Origin: Actinomycetes bacterium
GTDB taxonomy: Bacteria; Actinomycetota; Thermoleophilia; BMS3ABIN01
NCBI GenBank assembly: GCA_021790115.1
Contig: JAJYIM010000012.1
Span: 1 to 47,835, forward strand
Direction of reading: 5' to 3'
DNA: 47,835 nt
In this document: positions 8,234 to 17,253 of the stretch, in pieces
How positions within the stretch are numbered: the stretch's first letter is position 1
Layout: each line of letters starts with the position of its first letter
The notes under the pieces: model-generated
What the model was told of the DNA's origin: nothing
What the model saw: the letters and a program-made list of their open reading frames with translations, nothing else
Databases searched by the model: none
Translations under genes and position numbers: made by a program

Positions 8234-9067
8234 TCAAAACAGCGTCGGCTTTCTCAAGCTGGCGCAGGAGCACGGCTGCCCTGCATCGACTGCGTCAAGG
8301 GCAGACAGCAGAATCCGCGATTGATTAATGGCGTCCTGCTCGAAAATTTCTGCAAGCAGCAGATGCTCCCAGTCGCGCACCACGCCTTCTGCGTAATTAA
8401 CGACAAGGTAAAGGGCGGCATAGCAGGCGCCAATGTCGCGCGCCAGCCAAACTTCGGGGCACATGCTTTGGCCAATAATGTCTCCAAAGGGCTGCATCAT
8501 CTTGATCTCGGCCCTGCTTTCAAACCGGGGGCCCTCTGTGACCACGCAGGTGCCACGTCCGAAAACCCTTCCCCGCGCGTGCTCTGCCGCGGCTTCGGTC
8601 AGCGCCCGCCCCAGCGCAGGGCAGACGGGATCGCGCATAATCAGGAGATGACCGCCGGCTACAGGAGTGGGATCCCTGTGGGTGGTCAAGTCAACGAAAT
8701 CATCAGGAATGACGATGTCCCGCGGGTCCAGCAACGGGTTTAAGCTGCCGACGCCGGCCTCAGAGAAAATGCGGGTGACTCCCGCCTGGGCCAAAACCCA
8801 GAATAATTGCCGCGAGGCCGTCCCCCGGCCGGTTCCCGGACGCCAGCCATGCAGCTCGGCGGTCAGGCAGCGGCGGCCGCCGGCAGTCTCAAAAAGTTTA
8901 AACGCGGGCGAAATACCGTAAGGAGTGTCAAAAACAAGGTCTTTATCAATGATGCGGGCGCCGGCTCGGGCATCTTCGGGAAAGGCGCAAGCACGGGTGC
9001 CGGAACCGCCGATCACCATCCAGGTTGCTGCAGGAATGTCGGCAGCGGCTGCTTGATCAGGATTCAT
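8234..9067 (-). CDS. MTAP/PNP-family purine nucleoside phosphorylase-like protein
   Basis: IGGSG, TPYGISP, EAGVGSLNPLLDPRDIVIPDDFVDLTTHRDPTP, VVTEGPRFESRAEIKMM. Confidence 0.82.
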   Translation of the reverse strand: MNPDQAAAADIPAATWMVIGGSGTRACAFPEDARAGARIIDKDLVFDTPYGISPAFKLFETAGGRRCLTAELHGWRPGTGRGTASRQLFWVLAQAGVTRIFSEAGVGSLNPLLDPRDIVIPDDFVDLTTHRDPTPVAGGHLLIMRDPVCPALGRALTEAAAEHARGRVFGRGTCVVTEGPRFESRAEIKMMQPFGDIIGQSMCPEVWLARDIGACYAALYLVVNYAEGVVRDWEHLLLAEIFEQDAINQSRILLSALDAVDAGQPCSCASLRKPTLF

Positions 9068-9816
9068 TTAACAAGGTCAACCTGCATCTGCAAGTGGTTG
9101 CCGTTGTCATAGGTGTACTGGCGCAGGGATTGATTAAGGCATCCATCCATTGCCCTGACGGAGCCAATCCGGGTGGTGCCGGTTCTGACCGGCTGCCCCA
9201 GGGAAACCTGGGGATAATCGAGATGGGAGAGCGCCACTGTTAAGCGCGGCTGCGATTGCGGCTGGATGTTTATTTCGATGTCGGGACACTGACCTTCTTC
9301 CTGGTATGCCTTAATGCCGGTGACAACGCCATCGACAGGAGCAAAAACGTTGGTCCCGGCCGGCGCTCCCACATCCATGGCTTTAATGTCTGCATCGCCG
9401 CTGCCGCTCATCACCACATATTTGGTCCCGTCCTGAGGGAAAACCTGTCCCAGGCTGCTGGCAATAACAGAACCATTAACTTGCTGCCCAATCGGGTCGA
9501 GGGGGACCGCGTCATCATCGGCGCTGGGATGAAAGCCGATGGCGGTGACTTCCCTGCCATAAACGGGCAGCATCAGTTGCAGGCCCTCCGCTTGAGCCAA
9601 CGGCACGCGCTCAGGCAATTTCGTTGATGCCACTTCCCTGGCGGCTGACATGGTGGCATCGTCAAGCAGGGGAGTGGACGCCGCCCTCGAAGATACGATA
9701 GAGGCCGTGAATGCGAACATGGCGATGGCAAACATGATCGCGAGGAAAATTGCGGAATGCCATTTATACCTGTATTTTTTTGCTCGTGGCAGTATAGTGT
9801 GGGGCTGGGAAGCCAT
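9064..9816 (-). CDS. Membrane-anchored protein with a degenerate M23/LytM-like fold
   Basis: N-terminal TM; GTNVFAPVDGVVTGIKAY ... LSHLDYPQVSLGQPVRTGTTRIGSV ... NHLQMQVDL pattern. Confidence 0.6.
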   Translation of the reverse strand: MASQPHTILPRAKKYRYKWHSAIFLAIMFAIAMFAFTASIVSSRAASTPLLDDATMSAAREVASTKLPERVPLAQAEGLQLMLPVYGREVTAIGFHPSADDDAVPLDPIGQQVNGSVIASSLGQVFPQDGTKYVVMSGSGDADIKAMDVGAPAGTNVFAPVDGVVTGIKAYQEEGQCPDIEINIQPQSQPRLTVALSHLDYPQVSLGQPVRTGTTRIGSVRAMDGCLNQSLRQYTYDNGNHLQMQVDLVK

Positions 9817-9907
9817 CGGAGGTAATTAAACCACCTGATTATTTTTTTTCAACCCCCTTTGTGCTTATACGATACAATTAGTCGCAGCTTGTTATTGCCC
9901 GGACAGC

Positions 9908-9964
9908 TAAGAATCTATCTCAGAAGGCTATTCCCAACAGAATATGCCGTTGGGGTAGATTCTA
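9908..9964. repeat. Interspersed inverted repeat copy
   Basis: TAAGAATCTATCTCAGAAGGCTATTC ... GTTGGGGTAGATTCTA. Confidence 0.8.
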
Positions 9965-9998
9965 AATATGGAAATTATGAAAAACAGCGGGAGCGGCG

Positions 9999-11108
9999 TT
10001 GAATATTAAAATTCCCAGATGGATGCAGATGGTGGGCCTGCCTGTTTTGATCCTGCTGATCTGGTTTGCGGCCTCGGTGATCACCACCGCCATCTTTATT
10101 TTTTTAAGCGCGGCGCTGCTTTCGCTGATGCTGAATCCGCTGGTCAACCGCCTCGAATGGCTCAAGGTGCCCCGTTATCTCGGCGTCTTTATTGTTTATT
10201 TGGGCCTGCTGGCAGCGATAGTCCTTTTCTTCATCATTGTCATCCCTCCGGCCGTGACCCAACTGCAGCAGCTGATTAATAATCTGCCCAATTACGCAGA
10301 AACAGTGCGAGAGCAGATTGAAAACTGGAAATCAACGCTGCAAAGCCTGAATCTGCCCTTTGATGTCAGTCAGCAGGCGAACAATCTTGCCGACCGCATC
10401 TCCGGCGCTCTGGTAGATTTGGGCCCAACGATTCTGGCCTATTCAATCAACTTGGTGGGCGCCCTGACACAGTTCTTTATCGTGGTTGTCATTTCCATTT
10501 ACATGTTGCTCGACGCCAAGCGGATCGGCCGCTTCGTCAGGAGCCTGTTCCCGAAGCGGTACGAGGCCGATGCGGACGAGTTTGTCTTAAGGACGCAAAG
10601 GGCGGTGACGCATTGGATCCGGGCGCAGGCGCTGCTGAGCCTTATTATTGGCTTAAGCGTCGGCCTCGGCATCTGGTTTCTGGGGTTGGTGGGCATCTGG
10701 CCGGAAGGCTCCAGCTATTCCGCATTCTTTGGGGCTTGGGCGGGTCTGACTGAATTCATTCCTTACTTGGGGCCAATCCTGGGCGCCATTCCCCCGGTAG
10801 TAACGGCCCTGTTTGCATCACCCTGGGCGGCGCTGGCGGTAGTGGGCGTCTTTATCTTTGTTCAGGAAGTGGAGGCTCATATTCTGGTGCCTAATATTAT
10901 GGGCTCGGCGGTGGGCGTGCACCCACTTGTGGTCATATTTGCCATGCTGGCCGGCGCCGAGATTCACGGCATAATTGGCATTATCCTGGCCCTGCCGATG
11001 GTAGCGCTCGGCAGGGAAATTGTCTCCTTTTTCAGATCGAGGCTCAGCCTGGAGCAATGGCGCCAAAGCGAGGAACCAACTCCGTTGGAACAAGCGGCTG
11101 AGGATTAA
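9999..11108 (+). CDS. AI-2E family transporter
   Basis: Polytopic, LNPLVNRLEWLKVPRYLGVFIVYLGLL, YLGPILGAIPPVVTAL, GHPLVVIFAMLAG-like motif. Confidence 0.9.
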   Translation: MNIKIPRWMQMVGLPVLILLIWFAASVITTAIFIFLSAALLSLMLNPLVNRLEWLKVPRYLGVFIVYLGLLAAIVLFFIIVIPPAVTQLQQLINNLPNYAETVREQIENWKSTLQSLNLPFDVSQQANNLADRISGALVDLGPTILAYSINLVGALTQFFIVVVISIYMLLDAKRIGRFVRSLFPKRYEADADEFVLRTQRAVTHWIRAQALLSLIIGLSVGLGIWFLGLVGIWPEGSSYSAFFGAWAGLTEFIPYLGPILGAIPPVVTALFASPWAALAVVGVFIFVQEVEAHILVPNIMGSAVGVHPLVVIFAMLAGAEIHGIIGIILALPMVALGREIVSFFRSRLSLEQWRQSEEPTPLEQAAED

Positions 11109-11144
11109 TCCCTGCCGCCCGGGAACTGGAGCCTGAATGGCAAA

Positions 11145-12644
11145 ATGAGGATATCGCAAGTACTTCAGGGAGTCAAAGTCATCCGGCAGGCCGCGGATCC
11201 GGCGCTTGACATTAGGGCCGTTGTATATGATTCGCGCCGGGTCGAAGCGGGCTCTCTTTTTTTTGCCTTGCCCGGGTTTAAGACTGATGGTCACGACTTC
11301 GCCGCCGAGACTATTAGGAAAGGTGCTGCCGCCGTTGTCACGGAGCGCCCGCTGGCCGGCCTCGGGGCGCGCCAGGTGCAGGTTGAAAACGGGCGGCGCG
11401 CCCTGGCGCAGGCAGCTGCCAATTTCTTTGGCCGGCCGGCTGACAAGCTGATTGTCATTGGCGTTACTGGCACCAACGGCAAGACGACCACTTCTTTTCT
11501 GCTGGATAGTATCCTCAGGGCGGCCGGGAAAAAAACAGGCCTGATCAGCGGCGTGGAGAACCGGTCGGCCCGCGGCCGGGCCAGGGCCCGGCGCACTACC
11601 CCGGAAGCCCCTGATCTCCAAAAACTGCTGGCGGAAATGGTTGAGTCTGGTTTTGAATTTGCCACTATTGAGGTCTCTTCACACGGCATTGAGCTTCAGC
11701 GTGTAACCTGCATTTCTTTTGACATTGCTGTGTTTACCAACCTGACACCAGATCATCTTGATCTTCACCAAACCATGGAGGCTTATTTTCAAACCAAGCG
11801 GCGCCTGTTTGTGCCGGCTGCCGCCAACCAGGAAAAGGGATGCGCCGGCAGGGCAGAGGAGCCGCGCGCTGCGGTCAATATCGGCGACGGCTACGGCCGG
11901 CGGCTGCTTGACGAGCTTGGCCCCGGGCAGGCCGTCAGCTTCGGCGAAGCGGCCGGGGCGGACGTATGCGCTCAAAATTTACGACAGAGCGGCTGGGATA
12001 GCAACTTTGAACTGGCGACGCCGGCGGGTTCAATTCCCGTAAGTTTTCACTTGCCGGGGCGGCATAATATTGACAACGCGCTGGCCGCAGCGGCGGCGGC
12101 GCATCTTTTGCGCCTGCCGTTAGAAGCCACAGCGTCCGGCCTCGCTTCCTTGCGCTCCGTGCCGGGAAGGTTTGAGCAGGTTGATGTCGAGGCAGATTTC
12201 AAAATTGTAGTCGATTATGCCCACAATGAAGACGGGCTTAAGCGAACCCTGGCAACGGCCAGGCGGTTCACTCGCGGGAAGCTGATTCTGGTTTTTGGCT
12301 GTCCCGGCGAACGTGACCGCGACAAGCGCCCCAGGATGGGAAAAATCGCAGGGACCTATGCCGATCTGTCTGTGTTGACTACGGATGACTGTTATGGAGA
12401 AGAGCCGGGGCAGATACTTGATGAAGTAGAGCCGGGCCTGGTTCAGTCCGGCGGCCGCTACCTCCGCATTGCCGAGCGGCGTGGCGCCATTGAGGCAGCG
12501 CTTGAAGCAGCAGCTGCCGGCGATCTGGTATTGATTGCCGGAAAGGGGCATGAGCAGGTGCAAATGATGGCGGTGGGACCGATGCCGTTTAACGACGCCG
12601 ACGTGGTAAGGGAAATAGTTAGGAAGGTGGGACGGCAGGCATGA
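11145..12644 (+). CDS. murE: MurE-like UDP-N-acetylmuramyl-tripeptide ligase
   Basis: VIGVTGTNGKTTTSFLLDSIL, FTNLTPDHLDLHQTMEAYF, VVDYAHNEDGLKRTL, IAGKGHEQVQ. Confidence 0.93.
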   Translation: MRISQVLQGVKVIRQAADPALDIRAVVYDSRRVEAGSLFFALPGFKTDGHDFAAETIRKGAAAVVTERPLAGLGARQVQVENGRRALAQAAANFFGRPADKLIVIGVTGTNGKTTTSFLLDSILRAAGKKTGLISGVENRSARGRARARRTTPEAPDLQKLLAEMVESGFEFATIEVSSHGIELQRVTCISFDIAVFTNLTPDHLDLHQTMEAYFQTKRRLFVPAAANQEKGCAGRAEEPRAAVNIGDGYGRRLLDELGPGQAVSFGEAAGADVCAQNLRQSGWDSNFELATPAGSIPVSFHLPGRHNIDNALAAAAAAHLLRLPLEATASGLASLRSVPGRFEQVDVEADFKIVVDYAHNEDGLKRTLATARRFTRGKLILVFGCPGERDRDKRPRMGKIAGTYADLSVLTTDDCYGEEPGQILDEVEPGLVQSGGRYLRIAERRGAIEAALEAAAAGDLVLIAGKGHEQVQMMAVGPMPFNDADVVREIVRKVGRQA

Positions 12645-12782
12645 CCTGCTTTATAAATATAACGCTATTTGCAAAAAGCGGATTGTGATTGGGGCTGCTG
12701 GGTCTTGCCAGCGCCGCCTCTTGGTGATAAATTTTGATTGTCGTCCAGATTGACAACGATAGCAGCGGGGATGGGAGGCGGC

Positions 12783-13784
12783 ATGTGGAAGCGGACGCTG
12801 ATGTTGGCTTTGGTGGTATTTGTTTGTTGGGGTGGCCTGGAGCCGGTTTTTGCCAGCAGGGCGACTTCCTGTGCTTTAAATGCGCCGGTGCTTCAACAAA
12901 AAATGGTTTGGCCGGTTGAAGGCACGGTGATCAAGCCCTGGAGTCTTGACTGCAATTCGGACCAGGGCCATAGGGGAATTGATATCGAGGCGCCAGCCGG
13001 CAGCAGCATCAGGGCTGCCGAAAACGGGGTCGTTGGCTTTGTCGGATTTACCCCGGCCGAAGGCGGGGGCCAGACGGTTACCATAAACCATCCGCAAGGG
13101 CTAAGAAGTACATATCTTCATTTGACTCAGGCGACTGTGGTGCTGGGCCAGAATGTCGCCCGCGGCCAGGAGATCGGAACCAGCGCCGGCCCCGCACTGC
13201 ATTTCGGCCTTAAGCTTGGCAGCCGCGGCGGGTATTTAGACCCGCTGGAGTATCTTGAAGAGAATGCGCCGGCCGCCGCGTCAAAACAGCCGCCACCAGC
13301 CACGCCCGTGCCGGCGCCCGTTTCTCAGCCGGAAACGCCGGCAGCCGCGCCTGCCGCCAAACCGGTGACAGCTTCGGCGCACCCGGTAGCTTCGGAGCCC
13401 GGCCGCCAGCCCGCCGGAGTCCCTTCTGCCGCAGGCATGCAGGCAACTGCTGCCGGCGCGGCTGAGGAAACGGCGCCGCGGGGCACGCAGCTTCACGCCC
13501 TGCAGCCGGGTGTGCACCCCGTTGAAGATCAGGAGCTTGCCCGGGGGCGGGCAACATTGACCTACCCACACCCGGCTAACCGGATACCATCCGCTCAGGC
13601 TGGCAATAAAATTCAGGTGCATTATCCCGGCTCACGGCCGGGGGTGGAAAAACCCGGAACGCTGCATTTGGTGGAAATCATTGCCGCCGTCGGGATTATC
13701 ATTGCCGCTGCGGCAGCTGCTACCGTGGGAAGAGACAAAAGATTGGCGCCGGTGCCTGAGACAAGTGCTGGGCATCTACGGTAG
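12783..13784 (+). CDS. Secreted M23-domain protein with Pro/Ala-rich linker and C-terminal TM
   Basis: Signal peptide, HRGIDIEAPAGSSIRAAENGVVGFVG, YLHLTQATVVLGQNVARGQEIGTS, ALHFGLK. Confidence 0.8.
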   Translation: MWKRTLMLALVVFVCWGGLEPVFASRATSCALNAPVLQQKMVWPVEGTVIKPWSLDCNSDQGHRGIDIEAPAGSSIRAAENGVVGFVGFTPAEGGGQTVTINHPQGLRSTYLHLTQATVVLGQNVARGQEIGTSAGPALHFGLKLGSRGGYLDPLEYLEENAPAAASKQPPPATPVPAPVSQPETPAAAPAAKPVTASAHPVASEPGRQPAGVPSAAGMQATAAGAAEETAPRGTQLHALQPGVHPVEDQELARGRATLTYPHPANRIPSAQAGNKIQVHYPGSRPGVEKPGTLHLVEIIAAVGIIIAAAAAATVGRDKRLAPVPETSAGHLR

Positions 13785-13866
13785 GTAGTTTGACTCTTTA
13801 CCGGCAGGCATTACCTACCAGGATAGGCTCCAAGCTGCTACTATATCAGCGCAAAATATCCTCTGG

Positions 13867-15405
13867 ATGAGCGCCATGCCAAACAACTTTTATGTTACCA
13901 CACCAATCTATTATGTCAACGATGCGCCGCATATCGGCCATGCTTACACAACTATCGCCGCAGACATACTGGCCCGCTACCACCGGCAAATGGGGGAGAA
14001 TGTCTTTTTCCTAACCGGTACGGATGAGCACGGCAATCCCGTAGCCCGGGCTGCGGAGCGCCGGGGGCTTAAGCCGCAAGAGCACGCCGATGAAATGGCG
14101 GAGAAATTCAAGGCTCTGGCGGCTCAGGTTGGCGCCAGCAATGATTTTTTCATCCGCACCACCGATCCCAGGCATGTCGAGGCAGTGCAGGGCTTCATGC
14201 AGCAACTGTATGACCAGGGGGACATCTATTTGAAATCCTACAAAGGCCTTTATTGCGCGGCCTGCGAAGCTTTTTACGCAGAGAAGGACTTGATCGGGGG
14301 CAAATGCCCAGACCATGGCACGGTTGCAGAAGAAGTAGAGGAGGAAAATTATTTTTTCCGGCTATCGCATTATCAGGAGCGGCTGCTTAGGCATTACCGG
14401 GACAACCCCGATTTCGTGCTGCCGCAGGTCCGCTTAAACGAAGCCAGCAGTTTTATTGGTGGCGGCCTGGAGGACATTAGCATCAGCCGGGCGGCGCTTA
14501 AATGGGGAATACAGGTTCCTTGGGATGAAGGCCAGGTGGTTTACGTTTGGGTGGACGCGCTGCTCAATTATATTACGGCTCTTGGGTTCGCCTTGCAAAA
14601 CGAAGTGTCGAGCAACAAATTCTGGCCTGCTGATTATCATCTGATGGCCAAGGATATTCTTAAGTTTCATGCTGTGATCTGGCCGGCGCTTTTAATGGCG
14701 CTCGGCTACGAACTTCCCCGGCATCTGTTCGTACATGGGTACTTGCTGATGGGAGGGCACAAGATGAGCAAAACGCGGGGAAACGTGCTGGACCCGGTTG
14801 ACATCATCAACAGGTATGGCGTTGACGCCTTCCGTTTTTATTGCTTCCGCGAGGTGGCATTTGGGCAGGACGGCGTTGTCTCCCGGGAAGGCTTTGAGTC
14901 TCGTTATAACTCAGAGCTTGCCAACGATCTTGGAAATCTTGTCAGCCGCACGGTTTCCATGATCGGCAAATATAACGGTGGGATCATCCCGGGCAGGCCG
15001 GCAAAGGATTTGGAAGTCCTGGCCAGCGTAATTACAGGCCGCGCCCATGAAATGGAAGCGGATATGGCCCGGGTGGACCTGACCGGGGCGCTGGAAAAGA
15101 TCTGGTTGATCGTGCGCCGCCTCAACAGGCACGTTGAAGAAAAAGCGCCTTGGGTTCTTGCCAGGGACGAGGCAAAAAACGAGGAACTGCAGGCCGTCCT
15201 GTATTACCTGGCGGAGGGTCTCAGGCTTTGCGCGCTGCTTCTGTATTCTTTTATGCCCGGCACAGCGGTTGAGATCCTGAACAGGCTGGGTCAGCCTGCG
15301 CAGGCATCTGACCTGTCGTTGACCAAGGGGGAGTGGGGCTGTCTTAAAACCGGCGCCGCTATAAAAGCAGCAGGCCCCCTGTTTCCCAAGCTTGCCCAGG
15401 ATTGA
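13867..15405 (+). CDS. metG: Methionyl-tRNA synthetase
   Basis: YVTTPIYYVNDAPHIGHAYTTIAADILARY; KMSKTRGNVLDP. Confidence 0.97.
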   Translation: MSAMPNNFYVTTPIYYVNDAPHIGHAYTTIAADILARYHRQMGENVFFLTGTDEHGNPVARAAERRGLKPQEHADEMAEKFKALAAQVGASNDFFIRTTDPRHVEAVQGFMQQLYDQGDIYLKSYKGLYCAACEAFYAEKDLIGGKCPDHGTVAEEVEEENYFFRLSHYQERLLRHYRDNPDFVLPQVRLNEASSFIGGGLEDISISRAALKWGIQVPWDEGQVVYVWVDALLNYITALGFALQNEVSSNKFWPADYHLMAKDILKFHAVIWPALLMALGYELPRHLFVHGYLLMGGHKMSKTRGNVLDPVDIINRYGVDAFRFYCFREVAFGQDGVVSREGFESRYNSELANDLGNLVSRTVSMIGKYNGGIIPGRPAKDLEVLASVITGRAHEMEADMARVDLTGALEKIWLIVRRLNRHVEEKAPWVLARDEAKNEELQAVLYYLAEGLRLCALLLYSFMPGTAVEILNRLGQPAQASDLSLTKGEWGCLKTGAAIKAAGPLFPKLAQD

Positions 15406-16199
15406 CGGCGGCAGTGGCTGGGGAACGGGATCAAGGGCCGGGGCTGGTTGATGCACATGCCCACCTGGACCTATTAGGAGATGCTCTGGCAGCGGTCACA
15501 GAAGCGACTGCGGCCGGGGTCGATAGGATTCTGACAGTTGGCACCGATCTGGCCAGCAGCCGCCTGGCGGTTGAACTCTCGCTGCAGTTTCCGCAGGTAC
15601 TGGCCTGCATTGGCATTCATCCCCATGGCGCCAGATCCGTTGACGAAAGCGCCATTACTGAGCTTGACAGATTGGCGGCGTCCCCCATGGTAGTGGCCAT
15701 CGGAGAAACAGGGCTCGATTTTTACCGCGAGCTGGCGCCGCCCCGCCAGCAGGCCGACGCTTTTCGCCGGCATATCGAGCTGGCGCGGAAAAACTGCCTG
15801 CCGCTGGTCGTTCACACCCGGCAAGCAGCTAGTCAGACGCTTGAGATTCTCGCCTCAGAAGCAGCGGGGCTGACAGTGGTTCTTCACTGTTTTTCCCTTT
15901 ATGAACATGTGCAGGAATGCGCCAATCGTGGCTATTACATGTCGGTTGCCGGGAACGTGACTTACAAGAACGCCGGGCAGTTGCGCCTGTCGGCGAGAGA
16001 AATTCCGCTGCCATTTATCCTCACCGAGACTGATTGCCCTTATCTGACCCCGGTTCCACACCGCGGCAAGACAAACCGGCCTGAGTTTGTCCGCTTTACC
16101 GCCGCTGAAATTGCCCGGTTACGTGGCTTAAGCTGTGAGGATTTGGCCGCGCAAATACTGGCCAATTTCAACTCCGCTTTTAAGTGCCTGCCCCGGTAG
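15402..16199 (+). CDS. TatD-family metal-dependent hydrolase
   Basis: DAHAHLD, AIGETGLDFYR, LPLVVHTRQA, LTETDCPYLTPVPHRGKTNRP. Confidence 0.95.
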   Translation: MTAAVAGERDQGPGLVDAHAHLDLLGDALAAVTEATAAGVDRILTVGTDLASSRLAVELSLQFPQVLACIGIHPHGARSVDESAITELDRLAASPMVVAIGETGLDFYRELAPPRQQADAFRRHIELARKNCLPLVVHTRQAASQTLEILASEAAGLTVVLHCFSLYEHVQECANRGYYMSVAGNVTYKNAGQLRLSAREIPLPFILTETDCPYLTPVPHRGKTNRPEFVRFTAAEIARLRGLSCEDLAAQILANFNSAFKCLPR

Positions 16200-16250
16200 G
16201 CATATTCTGCTGCGACCGGTCGCGCTACGAATAACCTGCTGAGATAGGCA
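16190..16250. repeat. Degenerate interspersed inverted repeat copy
   Basis: GCGCTACGAATAACCTGCTGAGATAGGC versus consensus CTCGCTACGAACAGCCTTTTGAGATAGATT. Confidence 0.55.
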
Positions 16251-16358
16251 CAGAGCAGCCTGCATTTGTGACAGAGAGCCGCCGGGAAATCGCTTCTCAT
16301 AGTACAGTACAGCCTGCAAATAAGCATATTATCCCAGCATTAGCTTTGCTTATTTGAA

Positions 16359-16376
16359 ACTATCCATTCGGATAGT
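16359..16376. promoter_or_regulatory. Palindrome ACTATCC-ATTC-GGATAGT, candidate Rrf2 operator
   Basis: Perfect 7-bp inverted repeat about 120 bp upstream of the Rrf2-TusA gene. Confidence 0.45.
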
Positions 16377-16498
16377 AAGGTTTAATGAGAAAAGAAAAGG
16401 GAAAAAGAATAAATTGTTGACTCTGGAGGTCTACATTATTAAACTGCAGATGGTAACGAATCAAATCAAAACGATTTTGGAAAATTATTTTTCTTAGC

Positions 16499-17230
16499 AT
16501 GCTCATTTCATTAAAAAGCGAGTATGGGTTGCGCGCCCTGATGGATATTGCAGCCGAAGGAAAGAATAGGCCTGTAGGCCGGGCGGGAATCGCCAGGCGT
16601 CAGCAGATTCCGCTTCCGTACCTGACACAGGTGCTGGGGCGCCTTGTTAACGGCGGCCTGTTAAAGAGCACCAGGGGGCCTGCCGGCGGTTATAATTTGA
16701 GCCGCTCGCCGGCCAGTATCAGTTTGCTGCAAGTAATAACGGCGCTCCAGGGGCAGGTTGCTCCGGCAAACTGCGACTCAATCAGGCAGGGAGGCCAGTG
16801 CGGCCGGCTGGAAGGCTGCGGGCTGGCCGGTGTCTGGTCCCGGCTGCAAAGCGCCAGCGAGAGAGTTCTCGAAAAGACAAGCCTGATGGATATCCTATCG
16901 GAAAACGTTAGCGGCAAGGTTTCCCGGCCGATGAGGTCTCATGAAACGGCAGCAGCCGGCGCAGGCCGGCGCGAAGGCGGCAAGCCTTCCACACACAAAA
17001 GGCTGGACTGCATTGGAGATGCATGTCCGCTACCGATCGTTCGAATTGCCAAGGAGATAAGAGAGCTTCGTCCCAGCCAAATCCTGGAGGTATGGGCGGA
17101 TGATGAGGGAGCCAAAGCCGATATTCCGGCCTGGTGCATGGGAACCGGAAACGATTTTCTTGGCCATGAGGCACATGGGCGGCAAATGAAGTTCATGATC
17201 CGCAAAGCGGCATCTGAGGCGGGAGCCTGA
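16499..17230 (+). CDS. Rrf2-family regulator fused to a C-terminal TusA/SirA domain
   Basis: N-term SEYGLRALMDIAAEG ... GGYNLSRSPASISLLQVI; Cys cluster; C-term RLDCIGDACPLPIVRIAKEIRELRPSQILEVWADDEGAKADIPAWC, single uninterrupted ORF. Confidence 0.9.
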   Translation: MLISLKSEYGLRALMDIAAEGKNRPVGRAGIARRQQIPLPYLTQVLGRLVNGGLLKSTRGPAGGYNLSRSPASISLLQVITALQGQVAPANCDSIRQGGQCGRLEGCGLAGVWSRLQSASERVLEKTSLMDILSENVSGKVSRPMRSHETAAAGAGRREGGKPSTHKRLDCIGDACPLPIVRIAKEIRELRPSQILEVWADDEGAKADIPAWCMGTGNDFLGHEAHGRQMKFMIRKAASEAGA

Positions 17231-17253
17231 CAGCAGCGACCCGGAGGGAAGCA

